64,000 nt of DNA, taken from the NCBI GenBank assembly GCA_030429565.1, contig JAUIFE010000035.1:1-64000 (forward strand), written 5' to 3'. The notes beneath the pieces were generated by a model. That model made no database searches, was not told the DNA's origin, and saw only the letters and a list, made by a program, of their open reading frames with translations. Below, in pieces: positions 19,646-28,802 of this stretch. A program made the translations under genes and the position numbers. Origin of the DNA: Holophagae bacterium (lineage in GTDB: Bacteria > Acidobacteriota > Holophagae > Acanthopleuribacterales > Acanthopleuribacteraceae). Every line of letters begins with the position of its first letter. The first letter of the stretch is position 1.

Positions 19646-20239
19646 TTAGGATGGTTTTTGTGCAAGCATGGCCAACATCTTCTGGTACACGTGCTCGCTA
19701 ATTTCCAGCAGGGCGAACCAGCACGCAAAATATTGGGTAAGCTGCGGCGCGCGTGGGTGGCTGTCGCGGTGGTACCGTTCGAAATCTTTGCGGTTTTGCA
19801 CCTTATCGGCGATGAGTAATTTTCGGACGGCGGTGTCGATGGTGAATGATGGTGGCTCTATTTCGTCATTGAGGTGATTCGGGCGGAAGGCCTCGGCTTG
19901 AACCGCGAACCGCCATGCGAGTGCCACTGCATCGGCCGCCAATGGGAACCTCGTTTGTAGAAGCCAGGTGTCGCGTGGTCCTTGCGGTTCGGTCAGTCTG
20001 TAGGAGGCGGCGGTAGGCCGTGCGCCGAAGTGGTAGCTGATTTGGGCCGGCGCGTGGAGGCAAAACGCCTCAGCTTCGACCTGGGTTGCTTGGAGAGCCT
20101 GCAGAATCATCAATCCTTCGTCAATGTGGTTGCGGTGTGGAACTTTGGAGCGCCGGGTACGGCGGCTAGCGTAAATCGTTTCGATTAAGCGGCGATGGGG
20201 ATTGTCGGGGTCGAGTACCGAGAAACCGGCATGAGTCAC
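19646..20239 (-). CDS. Unknown protein, possibly HD-hydrolase-like
   Basis: 197 residues from GTG 20239, selected because GGGAGG lies 4 nt upstream; a GTG at 20257 would lie upstream of that site. The N-terminal third contains KVPHRNHIDEGLMIL and later AFCLHAPAQ. This His/His-Asp plus Cys-Leu-His pattern recalls small HD-type phosphohydrolase-like proteins, but I cannot confirm a full metal site. No signal peptide. Lies downstream of rsgA on the same strand, separated by a hairpin at 20261-20290, so mostly independent transcription is likely. Function not assigned. Confidence 0.6.
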   Translation of the reverse strand: MTHAGFSVLDPDNPHRRLIETIYASRRTRRSKVPHRNHIDEGLMILQALQATQVEAEAFCLHAPAQISYHFGARPTAASYRLTEPQGPRDTWLLQTRFPLAADAVALAWRFAVQAEAFRPNHLNDEIEPPSFTIDTAVRKLLIADKVQNRKDFERYHRDSHPRAPQLTQYFACWFALLEISEHVYQKMLAMLAQKPS

Positions 20240-20260
20240 GGGGCCTCCCTTTGGCACAAA

Positions 20261-20290
20261 AGTAGGGCGCGCTGTTCAACGCGCCCTACT
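20261..20290 (-). terminator. Strong hairpin after rsgA
   Basis: An 11-bp perfect stem (AGTAGGGCGCG and its complement) with an 8-nt loop, between rsgA and the downstream gene. No long T tract, so it may be partial or Rho-independent only in part. Confidence 0.6.
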
Positions 20291-20361
20291 GTGGCAATAT
20301 GGGCAAACAGCGAGTGGGCCGTGCCTGACGGGTTCAGGTCACGGCATCGGTTGCTTGCGGG

Positions 20362-21432
20362 TTAGCGGTTTTTGACGTTGCGGATGTGTTTATGCAGAGA
20401 CTTCTCGCGCTGCTTGCGGGCGAGTCGACCGCTGAGCGTTTGAAGTTCGTCGAGGCGTTGGACCTCCTTCTGCATTTTGCGGTAGTTGTCGAAGCGGCGC
20501 TTGTCGAGGCTGCCGTCCGCCAGTGCGGCGTTTACGGCGCAGCCAGGTTCGCCTTCGTGGTGACAGTCGCGGAAACGACAATTCTCGCCGAGCAGTGATA
20601 CCTCGTGGAACAATTCGGCCAAGGCTTCTTCCGACGACCACAGACCCAATTCGCGCAGGCCTGGCGTGTCGATCAACAAAGCGCCGTTGGGTAGGCGAAA
20701 CAGTTCTCTGTGGGTGGTAGTGTGGCGGCCGCGTTGGTCCTGGTCGCGGACGGCGCCGGTTTCTTGATGGGTTTGGGTTAATAGGGCGTTGGTTAAGGTG
20801 GATTTACCCACGCCTGAAGAACCCAGCAAGCAGGCGGTTTCGCCAGGCTTTAAGGTTGCGGCCAAGGCGTCGACGCCGTCGCCGGTCAAGGCCGAAAGCG
20901 GGTAGATCGGGGTGCCGAAGGCTACGGCTTCGGCTTCCTCGTACCAAACGCCGGGATCGTCCTGGAGGTCACACTTACTGAGAATGACGGCGGGTTTGGC
21001 GCCGCTCTCCCATACCAAGGTCAGATAGCGTTCAAGTCGGGCCGGGTTCCAGTCGCGATTAAGCGAGGAAACAATCCAAACCCAATCGACATTGGCGACG
21101 AGTACCTGAGCGCTGTTGGCGCCGGCGGCCTTGCGCGTGAGGGTAGAGCGACGGGGCAAAAGCCGGTCGATGACGAGGTCTTCGTCGACACCGGGCGTGC
21201 CGTGCCACCCAACCCAATCACCGGTGACGGGTTGGCTTTCGGCATGATGGTGAAAGCGACCGGCGGTGACGGCACGAAAAACGCCGACCTGGGTGGCCAG
21301 TTCGAATCGTCCGCGATAAACGGCGGTGATACGACCTGGTTGCTCATGGTCGTGAAAATGGGCACGAACGGCGTCGTTGAGGCCCCAAGCGTCGAGATGA
21401 TGGAAAGAAGAATGAGACTGATTGCTTGTCAT
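20362..21432 (-). CDS. rsgA: Ribosome small-subunit maturation GTPase RsgA
   Basis: 356 residues from ATG 21432, the length typical of RsgA; the open frame continues 27 codons upstream without a credible start. An N-terminal OB-fold segment (YRGRFELATQVGVF) is followed by a circularly permuted GTPase in the order G4-G5-G1-G2-G3: G4-like SKCDL, P-loop GSSGVGKSTLTNALL, and G3 DTPGLRELGLW. The C-terminal zinc-binding region is CRFRDCHHEGEPGCAV with the expected Cys/His ligands. RsgA binds the 30S subunit and couples GTP hydrolysis to late 16S rRNA maturation. The ATG is spaced about 13 nt from GGGAG, a long gap. Neighbours give no extra information. Confidence 0.96.
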   Translation of the reverse strand: MTSNQSHSSFHHLDAWGLNDAVRAHFHDHEQPGRITAVYRGRFELATQVGVFRAVTAGRFHHHAESQPVTGDWVGWHGTPGVDEDLVIDRLLPRRSTLTRKAAGANSAQVLVANVDWVWIVSSLNRDWNPARLERYLTLVWESGAKPAVILSKCDLQDDPGVWYEEAEAVAFGTPIYPLSALTGDGVDALAATLKPGETACLLGSSGVGKSTLTNALLTQTHQETGAVRDQDQRGRHTTTHRELFRLPNGALLIDTPGLRELGLWSSEEALAELFHEVSLLGENCRFRDCHHEGEPGCAVNAALADGSLDKRRFDNYRKMQKEVQRLDELQTLSGRLARKQREKSLHKHIRNVKNR

Positions 21433-21951
21433 GACTAAAAATACGCTCCCAAATGGTGGTCGCGAAAAAACACCCCTTACTGTTCGATTGCCGAACAGAC
21501 GTACTGACGCCATACCGTTGTGTCTACGGTTTTTCTATGGCGGCTAGGGTTGATCTTTTCAGTTCAATCCCGGGCACGATTGAATTGTCGGGGGTGTTCT
21601 AAACAAGCATAAAGTCAACGTCTCAAAAAAATCATCGATCCCCCTAAACATAGACGCGCGCGGGCGAATCGTCAACGGTCGTGCGCGTTAGGGTGGGCGG
21701 AAAGGGGTAATCAGCGCAGATTGGCAGAGAGTCCTTCAGGGAAAGTGTTTTGTTTTAAGTGGATTAAGTGAAATCTTTACTTTTTGTCACCGCTTTCTGA
21801 AAAATAATGCGCGTTTTTGAATTGGTGACGCGTCTACTCAAAGTTTGTGACCCTTCACGCCGGCATTTTTCGCCTTACGGCTCGATTTCCCCAGGGATCG
21901 AATCGCTTCTCATGCCGCGGGTTACCTATGCGTAAACCGAGGAGGAAAATT
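21433..21951. other. Divergent promoter region between rsgA and the 21952 gene
   Basis: About 520 bases without a gene. It holds a perfect 7-bp dyad with an 8-nt centre (TTCAATC and GATTGAA, 21563-21584), a candidate operator, and AT-rich stretches near 21740-21810 that could hold the promoter of the rightward gene. Confidence 0.4.
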
Positions 21952-22587
21952 GTGGAGTTTCTTATTCAAGTCAAGCAACACGGAGAGGTTTGTCTCTATG
22001 CCGCAAAGGTGGCGAAACCCTTCCGCAAACAAATCAATCGCGCGTTGGGTGTGCTCGAAGCATTGACCCAGCAGCAGTTCCAAGAATTTTATCTACCACT
22101 GATTCAATCGACCTCGCCACGCTGTTACATTTTGTCGGAGTCCGACGTTTTGTTGTGCATTGAAAGCGAATTGGGTTTGCTCTTGCTGGTGGCGGCGGCC
22201 AATGGTTCCCTCGCTTACTCGTTTGTCGAAGAAAAACCACGTCCCAGTGTGGCCTCGCCCTTTTCGGCGTCCCTCGAACGGGGTGGTGACCATTTCGGCA
22301 GTTGTTACAACCTCATCGCTAAACCCAGCGCGGCGATGAGCAACACCAAACAATTGATGGCCCAAGGTTTTGAACCGGCCTATCGCGGCCAATTCTCGCG
22401 CTGGCGCCACGCGGTGGCGTTGTTTCAGGATCCCCATCCTTGCATCGAACGCAATTTTGGCGAGCCGACCTTTACCCCGCGCGGTTCTCTGTTGCACAGC
22501 TTTTCCCACTGGTGGCAAACGCCGGCGGATCAATCGGTTTTTACCGGCGCGGCGACCCATTTGCGCTTGGTCGGGGGTGAATGGTAA
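21952..22587 (+). CDS. Unknown cytoplasmic protein
   Basis: 211 residues from GTG 21952. The start is fixed by GAGGAGG placed 6 nt upstream; the frame is open another 35 codons upstream but those residues are not protein-like. There is no signal peptide or membrane helix; the sequence alternates helical segments (FRKQINRALGVLEALTQQQF) and beta segments (VLLCIESELGLLLLVAAAN). It ends with a Trp/His-containing tail (SHWWQTPADQ). No family recognised. It is convergent with the propeller kinase gene, only 27 nt apart. Confidence 0.7.
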   Translation: MEFLIQVKQHGEVCLYAAKVAKPFRKQINRALGVLEALTQQQFQEFYLPLIQSTSPRCYILSESDVLLCIESELGLLLLVAAANGSLAYSFVEEKPRPSVASPFSASLERGGDHFGSCYNLIAKPSAAMSNTKQLMAQGFEPAYRGQFSRWRHAVALFQDPHPCIERNFGEPTFTPRGSLLHSFSHWWQTPADQSVFTGAATHLRLVGGEW

Positions 22588-22614
22588 ATAGCACCCCCGT
22601 TATGACGCGCCGCC

Positions 22615-25600
22615 TCATGCTATGGCGGCGCGCTCGGGCGGGCGATGAAGCGCCATGGCCACCTTGCAGCCGGCACCGGGGCGCGAGTTAATGGTTAACT
22701 CACCGCCGAGGGCGCGGGCGCGTTCGACCATGCCGAGTAACCCGTAACGACCCTTTTGCAACCACCACCAGTGATCCTGCTGTTGGAAGCCGACGCCGTC
22801 GTCGCTTATGACGAGGGTCACGGCGTCGCTTTCACACTGTAATTGAATGTGAATGGTCTGACAGCGCGCGTGTTGGACGGCGTTGTTGATGGATTCCTGG
22901 CAAATGCGGAACATGGCGAGGCGCTGTTCGGGATTGAGGTGTTTGCGGTCTTCGGCGAGGTCGAGGGTGAACTGGAGGCGTGGGTTTTTTTCCTGCTGGG
23001 TTTCGATAAGCGAGCGAATGGCGACACCGAGGCCGAATTGGGTAATCGCGGGTGGGCGCAACTCACCGCAAAGACGGCGCAACTGTTGAATGACGCCGCG
23101 CAAATAAGTATCGGCCTCGCGGCTCAGCGGTCCGCCCGCGAGCGAGAGGCGCAGTTGCACGGCGTGCAGGTCTTGGATGGGGCCGTCGTGCAGGTCGCGT
23201 GCGATCCGCATGCGTTCGGCCTCGCGTGCTTCACTTTGACCGCGACTCATGGCGGCTTCTTGTTCGGCGCGCTCGACAAAGAAACGCACTCGCCGTTGCG
23301 ACCAAGCGCCGACGCCGCCGGCGGTGAGCAGTAGCAAGAGAATGACCAATAAGACCCAAAACCAGCCTCGCTGCCAAAGCGGCGGCACAACGCGCACATC
23401 GATGGCGGCCTCGTGTGGGCTCCATACGCCGTCGCCGTTGGTGGCCCGCACCCGCAGGCGGTAGTCGCCGCCGTTGAGATTGGTGTAACCGACGAAGCGG
23501 CGATCACCGGCTTCAACCCAATCACGGTCGAAACCTTCGAGTTTATAGGCGTAACGAACCTGTTCGGGAAAGGCGAAACCCAAGGCGGCAAATTCGAAGG
23601 AGAAGTAATTTTGGCGGTGATTGAGTTCAAGCCGCGCGAGGGTGGGGAGTTGACCTGGCAGCGGTGTTTCCTGGTTGAAAATCCGAAAGTCGGTGAAGGC
23701 AACGGAGGGTTGATCGGCGCGGGTTTGAAGCCAATCTGGATGGAAATAATCGAAGCCGGCGGTGCCGGCAAAGATAAGGGTGCCGTCGGCGGCACGGTCG
23801 TAGGCGCCGGCGACATATTCATACTGTAGGCCGTGGCGCGGCCCAAAGCGTTGAATGGTGTCGTCGTCGGGGTTAAGGCGGCACAAACCACGCGAGGTGC
23901 TGACCCAAACCTGGCCGGCTTGATCAAAGGTGACGCCGTTGACGACATCGGCGGCCAAACCGTCGCGGCGGCGCCAATTGTCAAAGAGGTCTTGGTTCTG
24001 GTCGTAGCGGAACAGGCCGTCGCCTTCGCTGCCGATCCACATACGGCCGTCGCCGTCGCGGGCAAGGACGGTAATGCGTTGACCGGGCGTGACCGTGCCG
24101 CCGCCACCGAGCGCGCGTTGGAAGCGACCATCGGTGGGGTCGAGACGGTTGACGCCGCCACCGACGGTACCGACCCACAGGCGACCGTCGTCGTCGTGTT
24201 GTAGCGCCATGACTTGGCCGTGGCTGAGCGCGTTGGGGTCGGCGGCGTCGGCACGGTAACGGGTAAAGCGTTGCTCGGCGCGGGAGAAATGAACGAGGCC
24301 GGCGCCGTAGGTGGCCAGCCACAGGCCGTCGCCGTCGGGCAGGATACGCACGACGGAGTAAATGGGTCGTTCGCCTGGATCGGCGGCCCAGCGGAAGGAT
24401 TGCATGCCGCCGCCGGCGGGATCGTAGCGCACGAGACCGCGACGCCACACGCCCAGCCACAAAATACCATGTTCGTCCTGGTAAAGATGGGTGATTAGTT
24501 GCGGTGCTGCTTCGCCGGCATCGGCGGCGGGCACGACCGAGGTTAGTTGTTTGGTGATTGGGTCGAAGTACTGCAAACCCTTGCCCCAAGTACCCAGCCA
24601 ATAACCGCCGTCGGCGGCGACGGCGACACTGGTATAAATGGTTTGTTTGCCGGCCGCGCCGGGTTCGCCGCCGACATGGACGAAGGGGGTCAGGTTGGGG
24701 ACGGCCTTGAGGAGACCGCGCGCGGCGGTGCCAATCCACACGTTGCCGGCGGTGTCTTCAAACAAAGACCAAACGCGGATATCGCTTTGGACCTGTTGAT
24801 TACCACCGCTTTCGTATACCTTGCCAAAGGTGCCGGTAGCCAGGTCGAACAATTGCACGCCGTGACTCATGGTGCCGATCCAAAGGCGTTGATCACGGTC
24901 GAAAAGCAAACACCACAAGCGGTTGGAAAGCAGGCCGGCGGGTTGATCAGGGTTGTGGGTCCAGTGTTCGACGACGCGGCCGCCGGCGTCGACGCGGTAC
25001 AAACCGGCATTGAGCGAAGCGACCCACAAATCGCCCGCGGGACCCCAGACCAAATCCATGATTTGAATGGGTTTATCGATGTTGCTCGGCAAGGGCACGG
25101 CCCGCGCGACATTGTCGACCGGTTTGTGCCACAAGCCGTCTTCGGTACCGAGCCACAGGTCGCCGCTTTCTCCCTGCGCCAGTGCGTGAATGTGGTTGGC
25201 GGCTTTTTGATCGGGTTGGCCGAGCCACAGCGCCGGCGCGAGAACGCCGTCGACGACGGCGGTTAAACCGGCACCGAGTGTGGCGACCCACATGCGATCT
25301 TCATCTTCCAGGAAGTCAGTGACGGCGGCGAACTTGCGGCCGTCGAGGGTTTGCTCGGGCAAATAGGCGTTCACTGATTGATCGACCGGGTTCCAAACGC
25401 CGAAGCCACCGTCGCGGGTGCCGAACCACAGGCGGCCTGTGCGGTCGAAAGTCAGTGTTTGTAATACGTTGCCGACCAGCGCCGGCGCGTTGACCTGGTC
25501 TGGGTTGGTTTTGCGGAAAACGCGGAAATCGTAGCCGTCAAAGCGGTTGAGGCCGTCCTGGGTGGCGAACCACAGAAACCCGTGTTGGTCCTGAGCTGTC

Positions 25601-25764
25601 GCTAGAACGCCGGCCTGGGACAGACCTTGCTCGAGACCGATCTGGTGGACCAGCCACTGCGCCTCGGGTTGAGGCGGTGCACTTGGCTTCGTTTGGGCGT
25701 TTGCCGACGCGGCCACCAACGCGAACACGGCAACCAAGTGAACGGACAATCGAAACAACGGCAT
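22615..25764 (-). CDS. Two-component-regulator-propeller sensor histidine kinase (Reg_prop/Y_Y_Y/HisKA_3)
   Basis: 1049 residues from ATG 25764, with GGAG 7 nt upstream. The signal peptide ends near ASANAQ. About a dozen Reg_prop blades follow, recognised by repeats of the type GxLWxGTxxGGxxxxxP/D (for example RLWFGTRDGGFGVW, NVWIGTAARGLLK), forming two seven-bladed propellers in the periplasm. Then a Y_Y_Y domain (about 690-760: YAYKLEGFDRDWVEAGD), one membrane helix (about 780-800) and a cytoplasmic HisKA_3 dimerisation domain with His859 in RDLHDGPIQDL. The HATPase (NNAVQHA, DDGVGF) is NarX/DegS-like. Unlike many Bacteroides-type hybrids it has no receiver or DNA-binding domain, and no LuxR-type regulator gene is adjacent; the partner must be elsewhere. 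The ligand may be a carbohydrate, unproven. Confidence 0.93.
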   Translation of the reverse strand: MPLFRLSVHLVAVFALVAASANAQTKPSAPPQPEAQWLVHQIGLEQGLSQAGVLATAQDQHGFLWFATQDGLNRFDGYDFRVFRKTNPDQVNAPALVGNVLQTLTFDRTGRLWFGTRDGGFGVWNPVDQSVNAYLPEQTLDGRKFAAVTDFLEDEDRMWVATLGAGLTAVVDGVLAPALWLGQPDQKAANHIHALAQGESGDLWLGTEDGLWHKPVDNVARAVPLPSNIDKPIQIMDLVWGPAGDLWVASLNAGLYRVDAGGRVVEHWTHNPDQPAGLLSNRLWCLLFDRDQRLWIGTMSHGVQLFDLATGTFGKVYESGGNQQVQSDIRVWSLFEDTAGNVWIGTAARGLLKAVPNLTPFVHVGGEPGAAGKQTIYTSVAVAADGGYWLGTWGKGLQYFDPITKQLTSVVPAADAGEAAPQLITHLYQDEHGILWLGVWRRGLVRYDPAGGGMQSFRWAADPGERPIYSVVRILPDGDGLWLATYGAGLVHFSRAEQRFTRYRADAADPNALSHGQVMALQHDDDGRLWVGTVGGGVNRLDPTDGRFQRALGGGGTVTPGQRITVLARDGDGRMWIGSEGDGLFRYDQNQDLFDNWRRRDGLAADVVNGVTFDQAGQVWVSTSRGLCRLNPDDDTIQRFGPRHGLQYEYVAGAYDRAADGTLIFAGTAGFDYFHPDWLQTRADQPSVAFTDFRIFNQETPLPGQLPTLARLELNHRQNYFSFEFAALGFAFPEQVRYAYKLEGFDRDWVEAGDRRFVGYTNLNGGDYRLRVRATNGDGVWSPHEAAIDVRVVPPLWQRGWFWVLLVILLLLLTAGGVGAWSQRRVRFFVERAEQEAAMSRGQSEAREAERMRIARDLHDGPIQDLHAVQLRLSLAGGPLSREADTYLRGVIQQLRRLCGELRPPAITQFGLGVAIRSLIETQQEKNPRLQFTLDLAEDRKHLNPEQRLAMFRICQESINNAVQHARCQTIHIQLQCESDAVTLVISDDGVGFQQQDHWWWLQKGRYGLLGMVERARALGGELTINSRPGAGCKVAMALHRPPERAAIA

Positions 25765-25785
25765 GGGACACTCCACGGGAAAACG

Positions 25786-25811
25786 CGCGACCGGCGCGGC
25801 GGCCGGTCGCG
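25786..25811 (-). terminator. Hairpin between the propeller kinase and the upstream secreted-protein gene
   Basis: A 10-bp perfect stem (CGCGACCGGC and its complement) with a 6-nt loop. No T tract; terminator function uncertain. Confidence 0.45.
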
Positions 25812-25847
25812 ACTTGGGGTATGGGGCGAACCCCGGTCTATGCTTGC

Positions 25848-28403
25848 CTAATCAAGGCGGATGCGCAACAGGTTCAGGACGGAACGCTGCGCGGGCCAGC
25901 CTGGCAAGGCTTGGTTGAGATCTTTGCGATCATTGACGCCGTCGCCGTTGAAGTCGTGGCCTTCGGGGTTGATCAACAGCTTGCCGACCATGCTGGTCGT
26001 GCGGCCGTGGCGGTCCGTGACGGTCAAGCGGAAATGGCGGTCGGCGGGTGGGATGGGATCCCAAATAATGCGTCCCGACAAACTGATGATTTGGCCACTT
26101 TCCGTGTCCTCCCAACGGAAGGCGGTCGGTGTGATGTCTTTGGCGATGCGCGCGGTGATCACGACCGGCGTCACACCTTGCACGGTCACCGGCGCCACCG
26201 TGGCCAAGGCGCCTTGGGCGACTTCGGCTTTGCCGAGCACACGCAACGACAGCGGCGGCCCGGGATCGACGATTTCGCCGTCTTCGACGCCATCGGCTTC
26301 CAGAAAGGCCTGCGGTGCGGCTGCCAGCAAACCGTTCCAGTTAATTTGGTCGCTGTCCATCACGGCATTGCTTAGGTCAACGGTGAGTTTGGTGTCGACC
26401 GGTGTGTGGGCGCCTTGGTTTTCACGGGTGTTGGCGGGCAGGTTGCTCCAACCGGCTTGAAAATCGGCACCGTTTTGGCCGCTGCTGGTCTGCGCGCTAA
26501 TGCCGATCGACCAAGTAACCGGCCGTTCGGGCGTCGGGGCCAAGGCGTCGCCGCGTTGGTTTTGCAGCCAGGTGTTGCTGGGCCGGCTGAACCGCAGCCA
26601 GATCGCTTTTTCGCCGGCAATCCAGCGCACAATGGCCGCACTGTCGGGCGGGGCGACCACTTGGATGCCGTCGCGGTTGCCGCGCAGCCGCAATGCCAAG
26701 TAAATCGGATCAGCGCCTTGGGCGACCTGGGTTTCACACAACAGGGCCTCATTGTCGAGTTCGAGCCGCATGTAAAGGGGTTGGCTTGGTGTGGCTTCGC
26801 TGTAAAGATCGTCATTGATCTCCATGGTCAGGTTGCCGGTCTCTTCACAGCGGCCGGTGGGATTGACGGTTTTGATCAAACTGGTGAGGAGCAGGCCGCG
26901 CGATCCGGCTGGGTTGCCGCCCGCCAATTGGGCAATCACGTCGGCGGTGCTAAATCCCAAAAAAATGCCCGGGTTGATATCCGTTTCGTCGGGACTGGTG
27001 GTGATATTGCTTGATTCCAGCCAGTTGCGAGCTTCGAGGAAGAGGTTTGGATCGAGACTGGACAGGGTTGCGCTGCGAATGTCAACGCCTAGATTGGTGT
27101 CGACGGGAGCTTCGCTGTTGCCGTTGCGGTTACCAGGCAGGTTGGCGCGATTTGTGGCATGCAAGGGCGCCATGGTGGCCTCCGAAGTGGCCGCGTCCAC
27201 GCCGACCTGGACGAAGAACCGCACCTCTTCGAAGGGACGGTCCGGTTCGCCGATGGGGTACAGCCATTGGATTGGCGGGCTCTGAATGCGTAACCACACG
27301 GCGCGTTCACCGGCGCGCCACCGCACGATTTGGACCGCGTCCGACGGTGCTTCCATCGCCCAATTGCCGTCGTCCTCGCCGAGGCCGACGGCAAGGGAGA
27401 TAGGGTCGCCGCCGCTGATTGGGTCGACCCGCGTTTCACAGAGACGGGCACCGGACGCCAGTTCCAGTTGCAGGTACAAGGGGGATTCGATTTCGGCTTG
27501 GGGGACGGCGATGCTGTTGAACCACAGGGTGGCCTGGCCGGCGGGTGCACAGGCTTCGTTTTTGCCCATCGTGGTGGCTTCGGCCTCAAGCAACAGGGGT
27601 TCCTGGTGATCAGGCGGCTCGCTGACGACGAAAAAGAGGGGGACGGGGGCGATTTCACTGGTTTGCACGACCTGGCCGGGATCGATTTGATCGGGGTCCT
27701 CGGTGCTTTCGACGCCGGTCGCGTTTTCCACCAAATCGACCTGTAGATCCAGCGAGTTGCCAGGCATCGTTTGCACGCCGTTGAGGTTGATCTGCAAGGG
27801 CGTCGGTGCCTCATTGCGCAGATCGGGTTCTGATTGCTGAAGACGCGTATTAAACGGCAGGTTGGCCCATTGGTTTTGGTAAGCGGGCAGGTTGAATTCC
27901 AGTGATTGGCCCAGCTCCAAGCCCAGGCTGAAGGCGACGATTGGGATGTTGCCGTTGGGGTCGTCTAAACCGGTAACCCATTCGCCAAAAGCGGTGTCAA
28001 AGCGAATCCAAATGGTGTCCTCACCGGCGCGCCAACGCACAATTTGTACACTGGTCGGCGGGGCGATGACGCGTTCCATCCCGGAGATTGGGACGATGAG
28101 GCTAACGGCCAGGTTAATCGGCGCTTGACCCGCGCCCACCAGGGTTTCCCGCAACTGCATCGGCGCCGGCAAACGCATGCGCAGGTGACGGGGATGGTCG
28201 TTGGAAACATCCAGGAGTTCGATGCCGTCGAGGTGAACTTCGAGCATGGCGCCGAGAGCGACGGTCTGGTCGGGCGTTAGTTCGCGGGGCTGGGGGAGAA
28301 TGAAGATACCGGCGTTGAGCGGGGTTAGGCATAAAACGCCGATCAGCCACAGCGAAGGCCGTCGTATCGGGTTGGAGCTTCTCGGGATATAGGACAACGG
28401 CAT
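25848..28403 (-). CDS. Secreted protein with three ~240-residue repeats and EF-hand/dockerin-like tail
   Basis: 851 residues from ATG 28403. GAGGAGG abuts this ATG but stands 6 nt before an in-frame TTG (28397), which may be the true start; either gives a signal peptide (core LWLIGVLCLTPLNAG). Three divergent repeats follow, each containing the conserved phrase (V/I)VRWxAGExxxWxRF: QIVRWRAGEDTIWIRF, QIVRWRAGERAVWLRI and AIVRWIAGEKAIWLRF. An Ig-like segment and a C-terminal tail DFNGDGVNDRKDLNQ...LPGW follow. That Asp/Asn-rich loop resembles one EF-hand or half of a type I dockerin. The tail matches the one on the neighbouring 28803-31448 product. Extracellular role likely; function unknown. 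Confidence 0.85.
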   Translation of the reverse strand: MPLSYIPRSSNPIRRPSLWLIGVLCLTPLNAGIFILPQPRELTPDQTVALGAMLEVHLDGIELLDVSNDHPRHLRMRLPAPMQLRETLVGAGQAPINLAVSLIVPISGMERVIAPPTSVQIVRWRAGEDTIWIRFDTAFGEWVTGLDDPNGNIPIVAFSLGLELGQSLEFNLPAYQNQWANLPFNTRLQQSEPDLRNEAPTPLQINLNGVQTMPGNSLDLQVDLVENATGVESTEDPDQIDPGQVVQTSEIAPVPLFFVVSEPPDHQEPLLLEAEATTMGKNEACAPAGQATLWFNSIAVPQAEIESPLYLQLELASGARLCETRVDPISGGDPISLAVGLGEDDGNWAMEAPSDAVQIVRWRAGERAVWLRIQSPPIQWLYPIGEPDRPFEEVRFFVQVGVDAATSEATMAPLHATNRANLPGNRNGNSEAPVDTNLGVDIRSATLSSLDPNLFLEARNWLESSNITTSPDETDINPGIFLGFSTADVIAQLAGGNPAGSRGLLLTSLIKTVNPTGRCEETGNLTMEINDDLYSEATPSQPLYMRLELDNEALLCETQVAQGADPIYLALRLRGNRDGIQVVAPPDSAAIVRWIAGEKAIWLRFSRPSNTWLQNQRGDALAPTPERPVTWSIGISAQTSSGQNGADFQAGWSNLPANTRENQGAHTPVDTKLTVDLSNAVMDSDQINWNGLLAAAPQAFLEADGVEDGEIVDPGPPLSLRVLGKAEVAQGALATVAPVTVQGVTPVVITARIAKDITPTAFRWEDTESGQIISLSGRIIWDPIPPADRHFRLTVTDRHGRTTSMVGKLLINPEGHDFNGDGVNDRKDLNQALPGWPAQRSVLNLLRIRLD

Positions 28404-28547
28404 CCTCCTCGGTCGTGCGTTGCGCGGGTGGGTTGACAAAGCGCTGGGCGCTGTTTTCATCAAAGGCAAAAACGCGATCAGGCTCAATAGGTCAAATGTC
28501 ACAAACAGCGGTTGTGGGGTTTTGCTCACAGGTGGGGGGTTGGGATC

Positions 28548-28578
28548 AAAAAAAGCCGGAGAATCGAAATTCTCCGGC
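28548..28578 (-). terminator. Intrinsic terminator of the nine-repeat secreted protein gene
   Basis: A perfect 10-bp stem (GCCGGAGAAT and ATTCTCCGGC) with a CGAA tetraloop, followed on the minus strand by a run of T residues. Confidence 0.92.
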
Positions 28579-28731
28579 GAGAAGGACCGAGAACCGACGG
28601 CTTTCTCTGCTTGACGTCGATTCCCTCTCGGTAAATCAAATTTAAGGTGGGCGATTCGGGCGGACGCAACCGCTCAAGAATTTGGTGCGACCTGTGTTGG
28701 AAAAAGTGAAAGCGTACTTAGGATACGGCCA

Positions 28732-28761
28732 ACATTTTTAGGGCCGGCTGCAGTCCAACGG
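28732..28761 (+). repeat. Dispersed intergenic repeat, copy 2
   Basis: Reads ACATTTTTAGGGCCGGC then TGCAGTCCAACGG. Resembles copies at 11125-11155 (opposite strand) and 52240-52268. Confidence 0.5.
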
Positions 28762-28802
28762 GTTGGGTGAGTGCGCCGCCAAGAATTGCTCAGTTCAAAG
28801 GA

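Larger units (their letters stand above)
28404..28802. other. Intergenic region with terminator and repeat copy
   Basis: About 400 bases. Contains the leader of the 25848-28403 gene, a strong minus-strand terminator (28548-28578) and a dispersed repeat copy (28732-28761). No gene seen. Confidence 0.6.
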
